Positions 1-34,259 of a DNA stretch of 64,000 bases are shown here, piece by piece. Position 1 is the first letter of the stretch; each line of letters starts with the position of its first letter. Source of the DNA: Streptomyces sp. SCSIO 75703 (GTDB lineage Bacteria > Actinomycetota > Actinomycetes > Streptomycetales > Streptomycetaceae). The position numbers and the translations under genes are program-made. The stretch spans positions 930,001-994,000 of the forward strand of contig NZ_CP144555.1 in NCBI RefSeq assembly GCF_036607905.1, read 5' to 3'. Below the pieces are notes generated by a model. The model worked only from the letters and a program-made list of their open reading frames with translations, searched no databases and was not told the origin of the DNA.

Positions 1-756
1 CACCACCGACACCTCGGCACCCAGCCCCTCCAGCCCCTCCACCAGCACATCCACGCCGGGAGCATCCGGCCCACGACGCCCCGCCAACACCAGACGCCGC
101 ACCCCCCGCACCTCCACCAGATGCCGGGCCACCAGACCACCCAGACCACCCGTACCACCCGTCACCAACACCACACCATCCGGCACCACGTCGGCGACAG
201 CCGAAGCCCCCACCTCCACCAGACGCGGAACCAGCACCTCACCACCCCGCACCGCGACCTCAGGCTCACCCGACGCCAACACAGCCGCCGCCACATCCCC
301 GAAGACCCCACCCCCAGGATCCACATCCACCAGCACAAACCGACCCGGATTCTCCGCCTGCGCCGCCCGCACCAGACCCCACACCGGAGCCTGGCACACA
401 TCCACCCCCTCCCCCTCACCCACCGACACACCACCACGCGTCACCACCACCAACGGACCCTCACCCTCAGCCCGCAACCACCCCTGAACCGCCTCCAACA
501 CCCCACCCAACACCGACCGCACACCCCGCACCGGATCCACACCCACCGACAACAACGGCACCTCGAACACCGCCGGCACCACAGCAGACCCAGACCCAAA
601 CCCAGACCCAGACACAGACACAGACACAACAGCCTCAGACACCGAGGCAGACGCAGAGACAGACGCAGAGGCAGACGACCCCAAAGGCCGCCACACCACC
701 TCATGCAGACCACCCACCCCAGCCGAACCACCCAACTGCCCCACCGACACCGGACG
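1..756. repeat. KR-linker tract shared with PKS B, copy in PKS F
   Basis: Near-identical to 39224-39973 from the KR nucleotide-binding fold back to the DH-KR linker; the match may continue past the window edge. The two differ in length within a Ser-Ala/Ser-Val coding repeat at about 595-675. Confidence 0.85.
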
Positions 757-3700
757 CGACACCAGTGCCCCGACGCTGAGCACGGGCTGCCCTGCCCCGT
801 CCGCCACCAGGACCGACACGCTGTCCGGCCCGGCCGGTGCGATCCGGACGCGGAGTGCGGATGCCCCCGCCGCGTGCAGGGCGACGTCGGTCCAAGCGAA
901 CGGCAGGACGGTCGACTCGTCGGTCCGTGAACCGTCGTCGATGAGCGCCACGTGCATCGCCGCGTCGAGCAACGCGGGGTGCAGGCCGAAGTGCTCCGCA
1001 TCCTGGTGGACGGATTCGGGCAGCGCGACCTCCGCGTACAGCTCCTCCCCGGAGGTCCAGGCGGCCTTGAGACCCTGGAAGACCGGGCCGTAGCCGTATC
1101 CACGCTCCGACAGCAGGTCGTAGGCGCCCGTCACGTCCACCGCCGTGGCCCCGGCCGGGGGCCACTCGGTCAGACCCGAGGCCGGTGTGCCCGCCCCTTG
1201 CGCCAGGATCCCTTCCGCGTGACGTGTCCACTGTCCGGGGCCGGCGTCCTCACTGTGCGAGTGGACGCTGACCGAGCGGCGTCCAGCCGAGTCGGCGGCG
1301 CCAACGGTCACCTGTATCGCGATGCCGCCTTGCTCGGGCACCACGAGCGGTGCCTGCAACGCGAGTTCTTCCAGCAGAGCGCATCCGACTTCGTCGCCCG
1401 CTCTGATGGCCAGCTCGACGAAGGCCGTGCCGGGCAGCAGCACGCTGCCCAGGACCCCGTGGTCGGCGAGCCATGCCTGATTCGCCAGAGAGAGCCGTCC
1501 GGTCAGCACCATCTCGTCGGCCTCGGCCAGCGCGACGGCCGCGCCGAGAAGGGGGTGATCGGTGGTTTCCAGGCCGAACGAGCCGGCGTCGCCGCCGCCC
1601 GCTTCCGCTTCCGCTTCCAGCCAGTACCGCTCACGCTGGAACGCGTAGGTGGGCAGATCGACACGCCGGGCGCCGGAGCCGTCGAAGTACCGGGCCCAGT
1701 CGACCCCCACCCCCGCCACATGCAGCTCACCGAGAGCGGAAACCACCGTCGGCACCTCGTCACGGCCCTTACGCATCAACGGAACGAACAGCGCGGACTC
1801 CGACTCCGTCGACTGCCGTGCCATCGCGCTCAGCACACCATCCGGACCCACCTCGACGAACGACGTCACACCACGCGACTCCGCGAACGCCACCGCGTCC
1901 GCGAACCGCACCGCCTCCCGCACATGCCGCACCCAGTACTCCGCCGAACCCCACCCCTCGGACACCTCACCCGACACCCCCGACACCACCGGAACCGAAG
2001 CAGCACCGAACGACAACCCGGCCACCACCTCACCGAACTCCGCCAGCATCGGCTCCATCAACGGCGAATGAAACGCATGCGACACCCGCAGCACACTCGT
2101 CCGCCGACCCCGCCCCTCGAACACCGCCACCACACCAGAAACCGCGGCCTCCGCACCCGACACCACCACCGAACGCGGACCATTGACCGCCGCAATCCCC
2201 ACCCCCGCACCCAGCAACGGAAGCACCTCAGCCTCCGACGCCTCCACCGCCACCATCACCCCACCCGCAGGCAACCCCTGCATCAACCGCCCACGAGCCA
2301 CCACCAACACAGCCGCATCCCGCAACGACAACGCACCCGACACATGCGCCGCCACAACCTCACCCACCGAATGACCCACCAGGAAGTCCGCACGCACCCC
2401 CCACGACTCCACCAACCGGAACAAAGCCGTCTCCACCGCGAACAACCCCGCCTGCGCGAACAACGTCCCACTCAACAAGTCCGCGTCCGCACCCCACACC
2501 ACCTCCCGCACACCACACCCCAACAACGCATCCAACTCCGCGACCACACCATCAAACGCCGCCGCGAACACCGGAAACGCCCCATACAACTCCCGGCCCA
2601 TCCCCAACCGCTGCGCACCCTGCCCCGTGAACAGAAACGCCGTCGCCCCCGCCGGCCGCACCACCCCACGCACCACCGAAGCATCCCGCTCACCCCCCGA
2701 CAACGCCCCCAGCCCCCGCACCAACTCCCCACGGTCCGCCGCCACCACCACCGCACGATGCTCCAACACCGCACGCGACACCACCGACGAAAGCCCCACA
2801 TCCACCAAACCAACACCAGCACCAGGGACCGACCCCTCCAGCCGGTCGAGCAACCGTGCCGCCTGACCCGACAAACCAGCCCCACACCGCGCCGACAACA
2901 CCACCGGAACCACCGGCAGCCCAGACCCCTCATCCCCCGCCGGGCCCTCATCCCCCGCCTGGGGCTCTTCCACGGTTGGGGCCTGCTCCACGATCACGTG
3001 CGCGTTCGTCCCGCTCAGACCGAACGACGACACCCCCGCACGCCGCGGACGACCCCGGTCCGGCCACACCCGCGACTCCGTCAACAACTCCACCGACCCC
3101 GACGCCCAGTCCACCTCCGGCGTCGGCACATCCACATGCAACGTCTTCGGCAGCACACCATGACGGATCGCCTGCACCGCCTTGATCACACCACCCACAC
3201 CCGCGGCCGCCTGCGCATGACCCAGGTTCGACTTCAACGACCCCAGCCACAACGGATCACCCACCCGACCCTGCCCATACGTCGCAAGCAACGCCTGCGC
3301 CTCGATCGGATCCCCCAACCGCGTCCCCGTACCATGCGCCTCCACCAGATCCACCTGATCCGACGAAACCTGCGCATCCGCCAACGCCGCGCGGATCACC
3401 CGCTGCTGCGACGGACCATTCGGAGCTGTCAGCCCGTTGCTCGCACCGTCCTGGTTCACCGCACTGCCCCGGATCACCGCGAGCACCGGGTGCCCGTTGG
3501 CGCGGGCGTCGGAGAGCTTCTCCAGGAGCAGGACGCCGGCCCCCTCCGACCAGCTGGTGCCATCGGTGGAGCCCGCGAACGACTTGCACCGGCCGTCCTT
3601 CGCCAGCCCCCGCTGCCGGCTGAACTCCACGAAGACCTCAGGCGTCGACATGAGGGCCACACCCCCCGCCAGCGCCATCGAGCACTCGCCCGAACGCAGC

Positions 3701-4317
3701 GCCTGCGCCGCCAGGTGCAGGGCGACCAGCGACGACGAACAGGCGGTGTCCAGCGTCATCGAGGGCCCCTCGAAGCCGAAGACGTACGAGACCCGGCCGG
3801 AGGCGATGGAGCCCGTGGCGCTGTTGTGCTGGTAGTCGTGGTACATCATCCCGGCGAACACACCGGTCTTACTGCCCTTCAGGGTGGTCGGGTCGATTCC
3901 CGCCCGCTCGAACACCTCCCACGAGCATTCCAGCAGGAGCCGCTGCTGCGGGTCCATGATCAGAGCCTCGTTCGGGCTGATGCCGAAGAAGGCCGGGTCG
4001 AACATGTCCGCGGCGTGCAGGAACCCGCCCTGGTTGACGTAGCTGGTGTTCTGTCGTTCGCCCTCCGGATCGTAGAGGTCCTCGACGTTCCAGCCGCGGT
4101 TCCCGGGGAATGCGGAGATGGCGTCCACGCCGTCGTCCACCAGCTTCCACAGGGCCTCAGGGGACGCGACGCCTCCCGGGAAGCGGCAGCTCATCGACAC
4201 GATCGCGATGGGCTCGCGGGCCACGGAAGACAGCTTCCGGTTCTGAGCGCGCAGACGGTCGTTCTCCTTGAGCGACGCCCGCAGCGCGGCGACAAGCTTC
4301 TGCTCGGAATTACTCAT
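1..4317 (-). CDS. Type I PKS, module 10 (KS-AT-DH-KR...), cut by left window edge
   Basis: This is the N-terminal 1439 codons of a modular PKS; the frame is open to base 1. An N-terminal docking helix ([16 protein letters not shown]) precedes KS, with active-site Cys in TACSSSL near residue 188. AT carries GHSVG near 650 and HAFH near 750, the malonyl-CoA signature. DH has His in [12 protein letters not shown] near 953 and Asp in [13 protein letters not shown] opens with GGTGGLG near 1390, and the window ends inside its Rossmann fold, so KR type, ACP and any later module are unseen. The ATG lies 8 bases after the PKS E stop. Its docking helix matches that of PKS B, and PKS E ends in the same tail type as PKS A, which supports the E-to-F handover. 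Much of the KS end, AT and KR linker is near-identical to PKS B, C and E. Confidence 0.93.
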   Translation of the reverse strand, partial: MSNSEQKLVAALRASLKENDRLRAQNRKLSSVAREPIAIVSMSCRFPGGVASPEALWKLVDDGVDAISAFPGNRGWNVEDLYDPEGERQNTSYVNQGGFLHAADMFDPAFFGISPNEALIMDPQQRLLLECSWEVFERAGIDPTTLKGSKTGVFAGMMYHDYQHNSATGSIASGRVSYVFGFEGPSMTLDTACSSSLVALHLAAQALRSGECSMALAGGVALMSTPEVFVEFSRQRGLAKDGRCKSFAGSTDGTSWSEGAGVLLLEKLSDARANGHPVLAVIRGSAVNQDGASNGLTAPNGPSQQRVIRAALADAQVSSDQVDLVEAHGTGTRLGDPIEAQALLATYGQGRVGDPLWLGSLKSNLGHAQAAAGVGGVIKAVQAIRHGVLPKTLHVDVPTPEVDWASGSVELLTESRVWPDRGRPRRAGVSSFGLSGTNAHVIVEQAPTVEEPQAGDEGPAGDEGSGLPVVPVVLSARCGAGLSGQAARLLDRLEGSVPGAGVGLVDVGLSSVVSRAVLEHRAVVVAADRGELVRGLGALSGGERDASVVRGVVRPAGATAFLFTGQGAQRLGMGRELYGAFPVFAAAFDGVVAELDALLGCGVREVVWGADADLLSGTLFAQAGLFAVETALFRLVESWGVRADFLVGHSVGEVVAAHVSGALSLRDAAVLVVARGRLMQGLPAGGVMVAVEASEAEVLPLLGAGVGIAAVNGPRSVVVSGAEAAVSGVVAVFEGRGRRTSVLRVSHAFHSPLMEPMLAEFGEVVAGLSFGAASVPVVSGVSGEVSEGWGSAEYWVRHVREAVRFADAVAFAESRGVTSFVEVGPDGVLSAMARQSTESESALFVPLMRKGRDEVPTVVSALGELHVAGVGVDWARYFDGSGARRVDLPTYAFQRERYWLEAEAEAGGGDAGSFGLETTDHPLLGAAVALAEADEMVLTGRLSLANQAWLADHGVLGSVLLPGTAFVELAIRAGDEVGCALLEELALQAPLVVPEQGGIAIQVTVGAADSAGRRSVSVHSHSEDAGPGQWTRHAEGILAQGAGTPASGLTEWPPAGATAVDVTGAYDLLSERGYGYGPVFQGLKAAWTSGEELYAEVALPESVHQDAEHFGLHPALLDAAMHVALIDDGSRTDESTVLPFAWTDVALHAAGASALRVRIAPAGPDSVSVLVADGAGQPVLSVGALVSRPVSVGQLGGSAGVGGLHEVVWRPLGSSASASVSASASVSEAVVSVSVSGSGFGSGSAVVPAVFEVPLLSVGVDPVRGVRSVLGGVLEAVQGWLRAEGEGPLVVVTRGGVSVGEGEGVDVCQAPVWGLVRAAQAENPGRFVLVDVDPGGGVFGDVAAAVLASGEPEVAVRGGEVLVPRLVEVGASAVADVVPDGVVLVTGGTGGLGGLVARHLVEVRGVRRLVLAGRRGPDAPGVDVLVEGLEGLGAEVSVV
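1528..3474. repeat. Homogenised KS-end/linker/AT tract, copy 1 (PKS F)
   Basis: This stretch is near-identical at DNA level to 7108-8966, 27878-29795 and 40828-42640, and in part to 51876-52728. It covers the DH start junction, AT, KS-AT linker and the KS C-terminal third. The left end of the match to copy 3 extends to about 1528. Ends are by eye. Confidence 0.85.
2814..2825. repeat. CACCAG hexanucleotide run, 2 units (PKS F)
   Basis: Encodes the Gly-Ala run of the KS-AT linker. Equivalent runs in the other tract copies are longer. Confidence 0.9.
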
Positions 4318-4325
4318 CGGGGCTC

Positions 4326-15080
<10,755 letters not shown>

Positions 15081-15128
15081 ATCGGTCTCACCGAGTCCTT
15101 AGGGTCAGATGCCGGCAGCGTGCCCGTG

Positions 15129-19979
<4,851 letters not shown>

Positions 19980-20079
19980 CTGTACCTCTACCAATCTCGG
20001 AGCGTGCGTCAGCGGTGCCGGGTGGGAGCCGGTGCCGTGGCCGGCCGTGTGCGAGGGGGTGGTGCGTGCCGCGGGGGCG

Positions 20080-30696
<10,617 letters not shown>

Positions 30697-31260
30697 CGAG
30701 CATGCCCTCCTGTGTCGTGACGTTCAGCGGACCGCCGACGCGGTGGCGGAAATGAAGAGTGGGTCACTTGGAAAATTACGGCGTCGGCCGACGGCTGCCC
30801 ACCCCTTAGTCGGGCGCCGGGTCCCCACAATCGCGCCCCTGCCCCACCCCGACGACCCCAGAGCCGGGACGCGCCGGCCCGTCCCGCGACAGGGCCGCCA
30901 CGTGGCGGTCGCGGGCACCTCTCCCCCCGGCCCCACCTGCGGTTCCGTGTGCGGTGGTGGGGGGCGAACGCTCTGCCCCGCGGCCGGGGGGGTTCGTCGC
31001 GGCGCTTTCATAGGGGCGGGTAGGGGTAGGGAATCAGGCGCGCCGGGACTAGCGTCTGGCTCCGGGGACCCCTCTCGCCGGGCAGGTGGGCGAGCGGCTG
31101 TTTTCCCGTCCTGTTTCCGCCCGTCCCCGTTCGTTGTCCGCACTGGCGCCTCGGTCGGCCTGCTCGTCTTTCCGTCGCTGTCCGCAGTGCGGTTCCGCGT
31201 GCCGGCATCGGTGCGGAATCCCGGCGTCATCATCCACCTTGCGTCTGAACCGGAGTCATC
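30697..31260. promoter_or_regulatory. Divergent intergenic region between PKS C and the starter ACP gene
   Basis: These 564 bases separate two divergent transcription units and hold no convincing gene. They must contain the promoter of the PKS C-F run (minus) and of the ACP/ligase run (plus). Visible elements are the PKS C ribosome site AGGAGGG (30705-30711), an AT-richer patch around 30766-30780, a perfect 12-base palindrome CGTCGGCCGACG at 30782-30793, and a larger nested inverted repeat centred near 30901, listed separately. The ACP start has a GGAG about seven bases ahead. I could not assign -10/-35 hexamers with confidence. Confidence 0.6.
30883..30915. promoter_or_regulatory. Nested inverted repeat around CACGTG, candidate operator
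   Basis: A perfect 14-base palindrome CCGCCACGTGGCGG (30895-30908) lies inside outer arms CCCGCGAC (30883-30890) and GTCGCGGG (30908-30915) that are exact reverse complements. The element sits in the middle of the divergent promoter region, so a regulator bound here could act on both the PKS C-F run and the ACP run. No matching regulator gene can be named from the window. A hairpin in RNA is an alternative reading. Confidence 0.4.
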
Positions 31261-31497
31261 ATGTGGGATGAGCAGTTCGACATTCTCCTGCGGAAGCAGC
31301 TTTCCTTTCTTCCGCCGGGCGAGCCGATCACCGGCGACATGCGGCTGCGCGATTTCGGACTCGATTCGCTCGGCATGATCGAGCTGCTCGCGGGGCTCGA
31401 ATCCGCCTACGCCGTCCACTTCCGCGATGAGGCGCTCTCCCTGGAGATCTTCGAGACGCCGGACGCTCTCTGGAACTCGCTGCAGCGCCTGCGCTGA
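31261..31497 (+). CDS. Free-standing acyl carrier protein for the beta-amino acid starter (VinL-like)
   Basis: The 78-residue protein is one ACP fold with the phosphopantetheine Ser at residue 36 in the motif FGLDSLGM. Its length is normal for a discrete carrier. In the vicenistatin route the equivalent, VinL, carries 3-methylaspartate, the decarboxylated 3-aminoisobutyrate and then the dipeptide made by VinM, before transfer to the first PKS. Here the ACP heads a plus-strand run with the transposase relative (11 bases downstream) and an adenylating enzyme, while the mutase, decarboxylase and first ligase lie some 29 kb away. The family call is firm; the substrate is inferred from neighbours. 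Confidence 0.88.
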   Translation: MWDEQFDILLRKQLSFLPPGEPITGDMRLRDFGLDSLGMIELLAGLESAYAVHFRDEALSLEIFETPDALWNSLQRLR

Positions 31498-31508
31498 GGG
31501 CCGCGACC

Positions 31509-32570
31509 ATGCGACGCGTCCCGACGCTGTGCCTGCGGGAGGGTGACCGAGCACGTCTGGAGACGCTCACCCGTATGACGACCGCGCCCGCCGGTCTCGT
31601 GCGGCGGGCGCGGATCGTCCTCCTCGCCGCGGACGGCGTCTCCAACACGGAGATCGCCGCCGCGCTGCGGGTCTCCCGCCCCACGGTCATCAAGTGGCGT
31701 GCCCGCTATGCGGAGTCGGGGATGGCCTCACTGGGTGACCTGCCGCGTCCGGGCCGTCCTTCGACGGTGGACGAGGTGGCGGTCCTGGTGGCCACGCTCG
31801 CCGACGGTGGTACGCCGCCGGCCCGGTTGCGGGCCCGGTACTGGACGTCGCGGCTGCTGGCGGGTGAGTTGGGGATCGCCCACTCCACGGTCTCGCGCGT
31901 GTGGCGCAAGTGGAGCGTGCAGCCCCGGCGTCCCGAGTCCTTCCAGTTGCCCGCCGTCCCGCCGCTGGGCCCCGGCGCCCAGCGCGGTGTCGTCGGGGTC
32001 TGTCTCACTCCGCCGTGGAACGCCGTGGTGCTCAGGGCGGACGACGGGCACGGCTCCCGGACCGAAGAGCGGCTCCGGCCACTGCTGTTCGGTCGTACCC
32101 GGCCGGGGACCTCCCGGGCGTACGCCCTGCCCGCCTTCCTGAACTTCCTGAACGCGGTCGCCCGGACGCACCCCTATCCGCGACTGCACGTCCTCACGGA
32201 CGGGGAGGGCCCCGCGCCTTCCCGGGAGGTGCGGGCGTGGCTGGCGAGGAACCCGCAGGTCACCCTGCACCACGCGCCGGCCGGCTGTCGCTGGAGCGAT
32301 CTCGCCGAAGTCCTGCTGCGGGTCGGTGGCCCGGCGGCCACGCTCCACGGTGCGTTCACCAGCGTCCCGGCTCCGGGCCTTTCACTGCACGCCCTGGTCG
32401 AGGCCCAGTCTCCGCACGTCCTGACCGAGCCCCGTCGAAGCTCCCGGCACGGGCCTCTCGTCCTGGGGTCCGGCGAGGGGCTCGCGCGCGACAGGAACAG
32501 CTCCACCTCACTCATCCACCGCCACCCGGGGACCACTCATGGACCAGACACCGGCCCACGCCCTCTATGA
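31509..32570 (+). CDS. IS630/Tc1-type transposase relative, probably domesticated or decayed
   Basis: The 353-residue protein begins with two helix-turn-helix units (about 15-75, with VSNTEIAAALRVSRPTVIKW, and about 85-137), as in IS630-family proteins. A shortened DDE-like domain follows: an acidic pair at 178-179 (NAVVLRADDG), Asp231 (LHVLTDG) and Glu267 (RWSDLAE). The second and third acids are 36 residues apart, near the family norm. Only about 50 residues separate the first two acids, whereas I recall roughly 85-90 in intact IS630 proteins; the strand that normally reads like GTTTLFAAL is missing. I see no terminal inverted repeats or target duplication. It starts 11 bases after the ACP stop, and its last 32 bases overlap the next gene, so it is built into the operon. 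It may serve as a DNA-binding protein. Loss of transposase activity is inference. Confidence 0.75.
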   Translation: MRRVPTLCLREGDRARLETLTRMTTAPAGLVRRARIVLLAADGVSNTEIAAALRVSRPTVIKWRARYAESGMASLGDLPRPGRPSTVDEVAVLVATLADGGTPPARLRARYWTSRLLAGELGIAHSTVSRVWRKWSVQPRRPESFQLPAVPPLGPGAQRGVVGVCLTPPWNAVVLRADDGHGSRTEERLRPLLFGRTRPGTSRAYALPAFLNFLNAVARTHPYPRLHVLTDGEGPAPSREVRAWLARNPQVTLHHAPAGCRWSDLAEVLLRVGGPAATLHGAFTSVPAPGLSLHALVEAQSPHVLTEPRRSSRHGPLVLGSGEGLARDRNSSTSLIHRHPGTTHGPDTGPRPL

Positions 32571-34095
32571 CCGTTTCCTGCGCGGACTCGCGCGGTCACC
32601 CCACGGAGTGGCGATTCGCGCGAACGGCACGGCGCTGACGTACCAGGAGCTGTACGACCGGGCGCTGACCTGGGCGGGCTCGCTGCTGGCCGCGCTCCCG
32701 GAGCGCCCCGCGGCGGTGGGTGTGCTGGCGGGCAAGAGTGTCGACGCGTACACGTCCATCCTGGCCTGCCTGTTCACCGGGGTGCCGATGGTGCCCTTGC
32801 AGCCTTCCTTTCCCGTGCTCCGCACCCGTCGGATGCTCGAAGCCGCCGGCGTCGAGGCGCTGATCGTGGACGGCGAGGCCGCCACGGTACTGGGAAAGCT
32901 GCGCGCGGACGGGGTCGCCCTTCCCGCGCTGCTGGACGGGGACGGCGACGATCCGTCCGGCGAGGGGCTGATCGCGCCGGATCCGGCGCGGCGCCTGCCG
33001 CGTCCCCACCCGGTCGCGGCCGACGACATCGCCTACGTGCTGTTCACCTCCGGGTCGACGGGCCGCCCGAAGGGGGTACCGGTCACGCACGCCAACGGCG
33101 CCCACTACTTCGGTCTGCTCGACGAGCGGTACGACTTCGGACCCGACGACGTGTTCTCGCAGAACTTCGACCTCAACTTCGACTGCGCGATGTTCGACCT
33201 GTTCTGCGCGTGGGGGGCGGGCGCCACACTGGTGGCCGTGCCGGCGGCCGCCTATCGGGATCTGCCCGGGTTCGTCGCCGAGCAGGGCATCACCGTGTGG
33301 TTCTCCACCCCCAGCGTGGTCGGCCTGCTCCGGCGCACGGGCGGACTGACGGACGGCGCGCTGCCGTCCCTGCGCTGGAGCTTCTTCGCCGGTGAGGCGG
33401 TGACGTGCCAGGACGTGACGGACTGGCGGCACGCGGCGACGGGGTCGGTGGTCGAGAACCTCTACGGGCCCACGGAGCTGACCATCACCATCACCCGGCA
33501 CCGCTGGTCGTCCGAGTCCTCGCCTCGGATCGCGGCCGCGGGTGTCGTACCGATCGGGCCGGTGCACGCGGGCCACGCGTGGCTGTTGCTCGGCGCGGAC
33601 GGGGAACCGGACCCGGAGGAGGGTGAGTTGTGCGTCGCCGGTCCGCAGCTCATGGCCGGCTACCTGGACCCGTCCGACGACGTGGGCCGGTTCCTGGAGC
33701 GGGAGGGCACGCGCTACTACCGGACGGGCGACCGGGTCCGGCTGGGCCGGGACGGCCAGTTGCTCTACCTCGGACGGCTGGACCAGCAGGTCCAGGTGCG
33801 GGGCGTGCGCATCGAACTCGCGGAGATCGACGAGGCGTTGCGCCACTGCCGGGGGGTGGACGACGCCGTGACGGTGCCGCTGCCGTCCGAGCAGGGCATC
33901 AGCCTGGCGGCGTTCCACACCGGGGACCGCGTCCCGCCGGTCACCCTGGCCCGCGAGCTGAGCCGCACGCTCCCCCGGGCCGTGCTCCCCCAGCACTTCT
34001 TCCACCTCGCGGAGTTCCCTCTCAACGCCAACCGGAAGATCGACCGCCGAGCCCTGCTGCGTCGCGCGCTCGAGTTGCTCGACGACGGGCACTGA
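32539..34095 (+). CDS. Stand-alone amino acid adenylating enzyme (VinM-like capping ligase)
   Basis: The 518-residue ANL-superfamily enzyme has the A3 loop FTSGSTGRPKGVPVTH (about 173-188), an Asp in NFDLNFDCAMFD near 210-220 at the usual amine-binding place, NLYGPTE near 311, YYRTGDRVRLG near 394, and the C-terminal catalytic Lys in NANRKIDRR near 503. It has no attached carrier domain. VinM of the vicenistatin pathway adds alanine to 3-aminoisobutyryl-VinL, masking the amine until cyclisation. Position beside the ACP, and a second ligase beside the decarboxylase, suggest this one is the VinM equivalent. The ATG follows GGGGA at good spacing and overlaps the upstream gene by 32 bases. The amino acid used cannot be read from the sequence. 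Confidence 0.82.
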   Translation: MDQTPAHALYDRFLRGLARSPHGVAIRANGTALTYQELYDRALTWAGSLLAALPERPAAVGVLAGKSVDAYTSILACLFTGVPMVPLQPSFPVLRTRRMLEAAGVEALIVDGEAATVLGKLRADGVALPALLDGDGDDPSGEGLIAPDPARRLPRPHPVAADDIAYVLFTSGSTGRPKGVPVTHANGAHYFGLLDERYDFGPDDVFSQNFDLNFDCAMFDLFCAWGAGATLVAVPAAAYRDLPGFVAEQGITVWFSTPSVVGLLRRTGGLTDGALPSLRWSFFAGEAVTCQDVTDWRHAATGSVVENLYGPTELTITITRHRWSSESSPRIAAAGVVPIGPVHAGHAWLLLGADGEPDPEEGELCVAGPQLMAGYLDPSDDVGRFLEREGTRYYRTGDRVRLGRDGQLLYLGRLDQQVQVRGVRIELAEIDEALRHCRGVDDAVTVPLPSEQGISLAAFHTGDRVPPVTLARELSRTLPRAVLPQHFFHLAEFPLNANRKIDRRALLRRALELLDDGH

Positions 34096-34157
34096 GAGGC
34101 GGGGCAGCCCCGCGGCGACCGCGCGGAGGCACCCGCGGACGCGGCGCACATCTCGTT

Positions 34158-34227
34158 CCGAGTACGTGACACGCGATGCGTATGCGATACGCGCGTACCT
34201 GGTACGCTCAGCGTGTTACGTACTCGG
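34158..34227. promoter_or_regulatory. 70-base nested palindromic operator upstream of the MFS exporter
   Basis: Two adjacent 15-base inverted repeats with perfect arms abut each other: GCGTAT-GCG-ATACGC (34178-34192) and GCGTAC-CTG-GTACGC (34193-34207). They are flanked by outer arms CCGAGTACGTGACACGC (34158-34174) and GCGTGTTACGTACTCGG (34211-34227), reverse complements at 16 of 17 positions. All parts are symmetric about 34192/34193. The element lies 33 bases ahead of the exporter ATG, the classic place for a TetR-family operator. The half-site GCGTAT recurs upstream of the tetR gene. Binding by that regulator is inference. Confidence 0.7.
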
Positions 34228-34259
34228 CGACATGACGCAGGAAGGCATGGACGTTCGCC

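Noticed and set aside
30697-31260. A small gene in the divergent gap
   Set aside because: Short frames on both strands give arginine/proline-rich peptides without ribosome sites or domain features; the gap is better read as regulatory DNA.
31509-32570. An active insertion sequence
   Set aside because: No inverted terminal repeats or target duplication are seen at the gene borders, the DDE core is shortened, and the gene overlaps and is spaced like an operon member.
34178-34207. Rho-independent terminator for the ligase gene
   Set aside because: The element consists of two short palindromes with 3-base spacers inside larger symmetric arms and no T-run; position just ahead of the exporter start fits an operator better.
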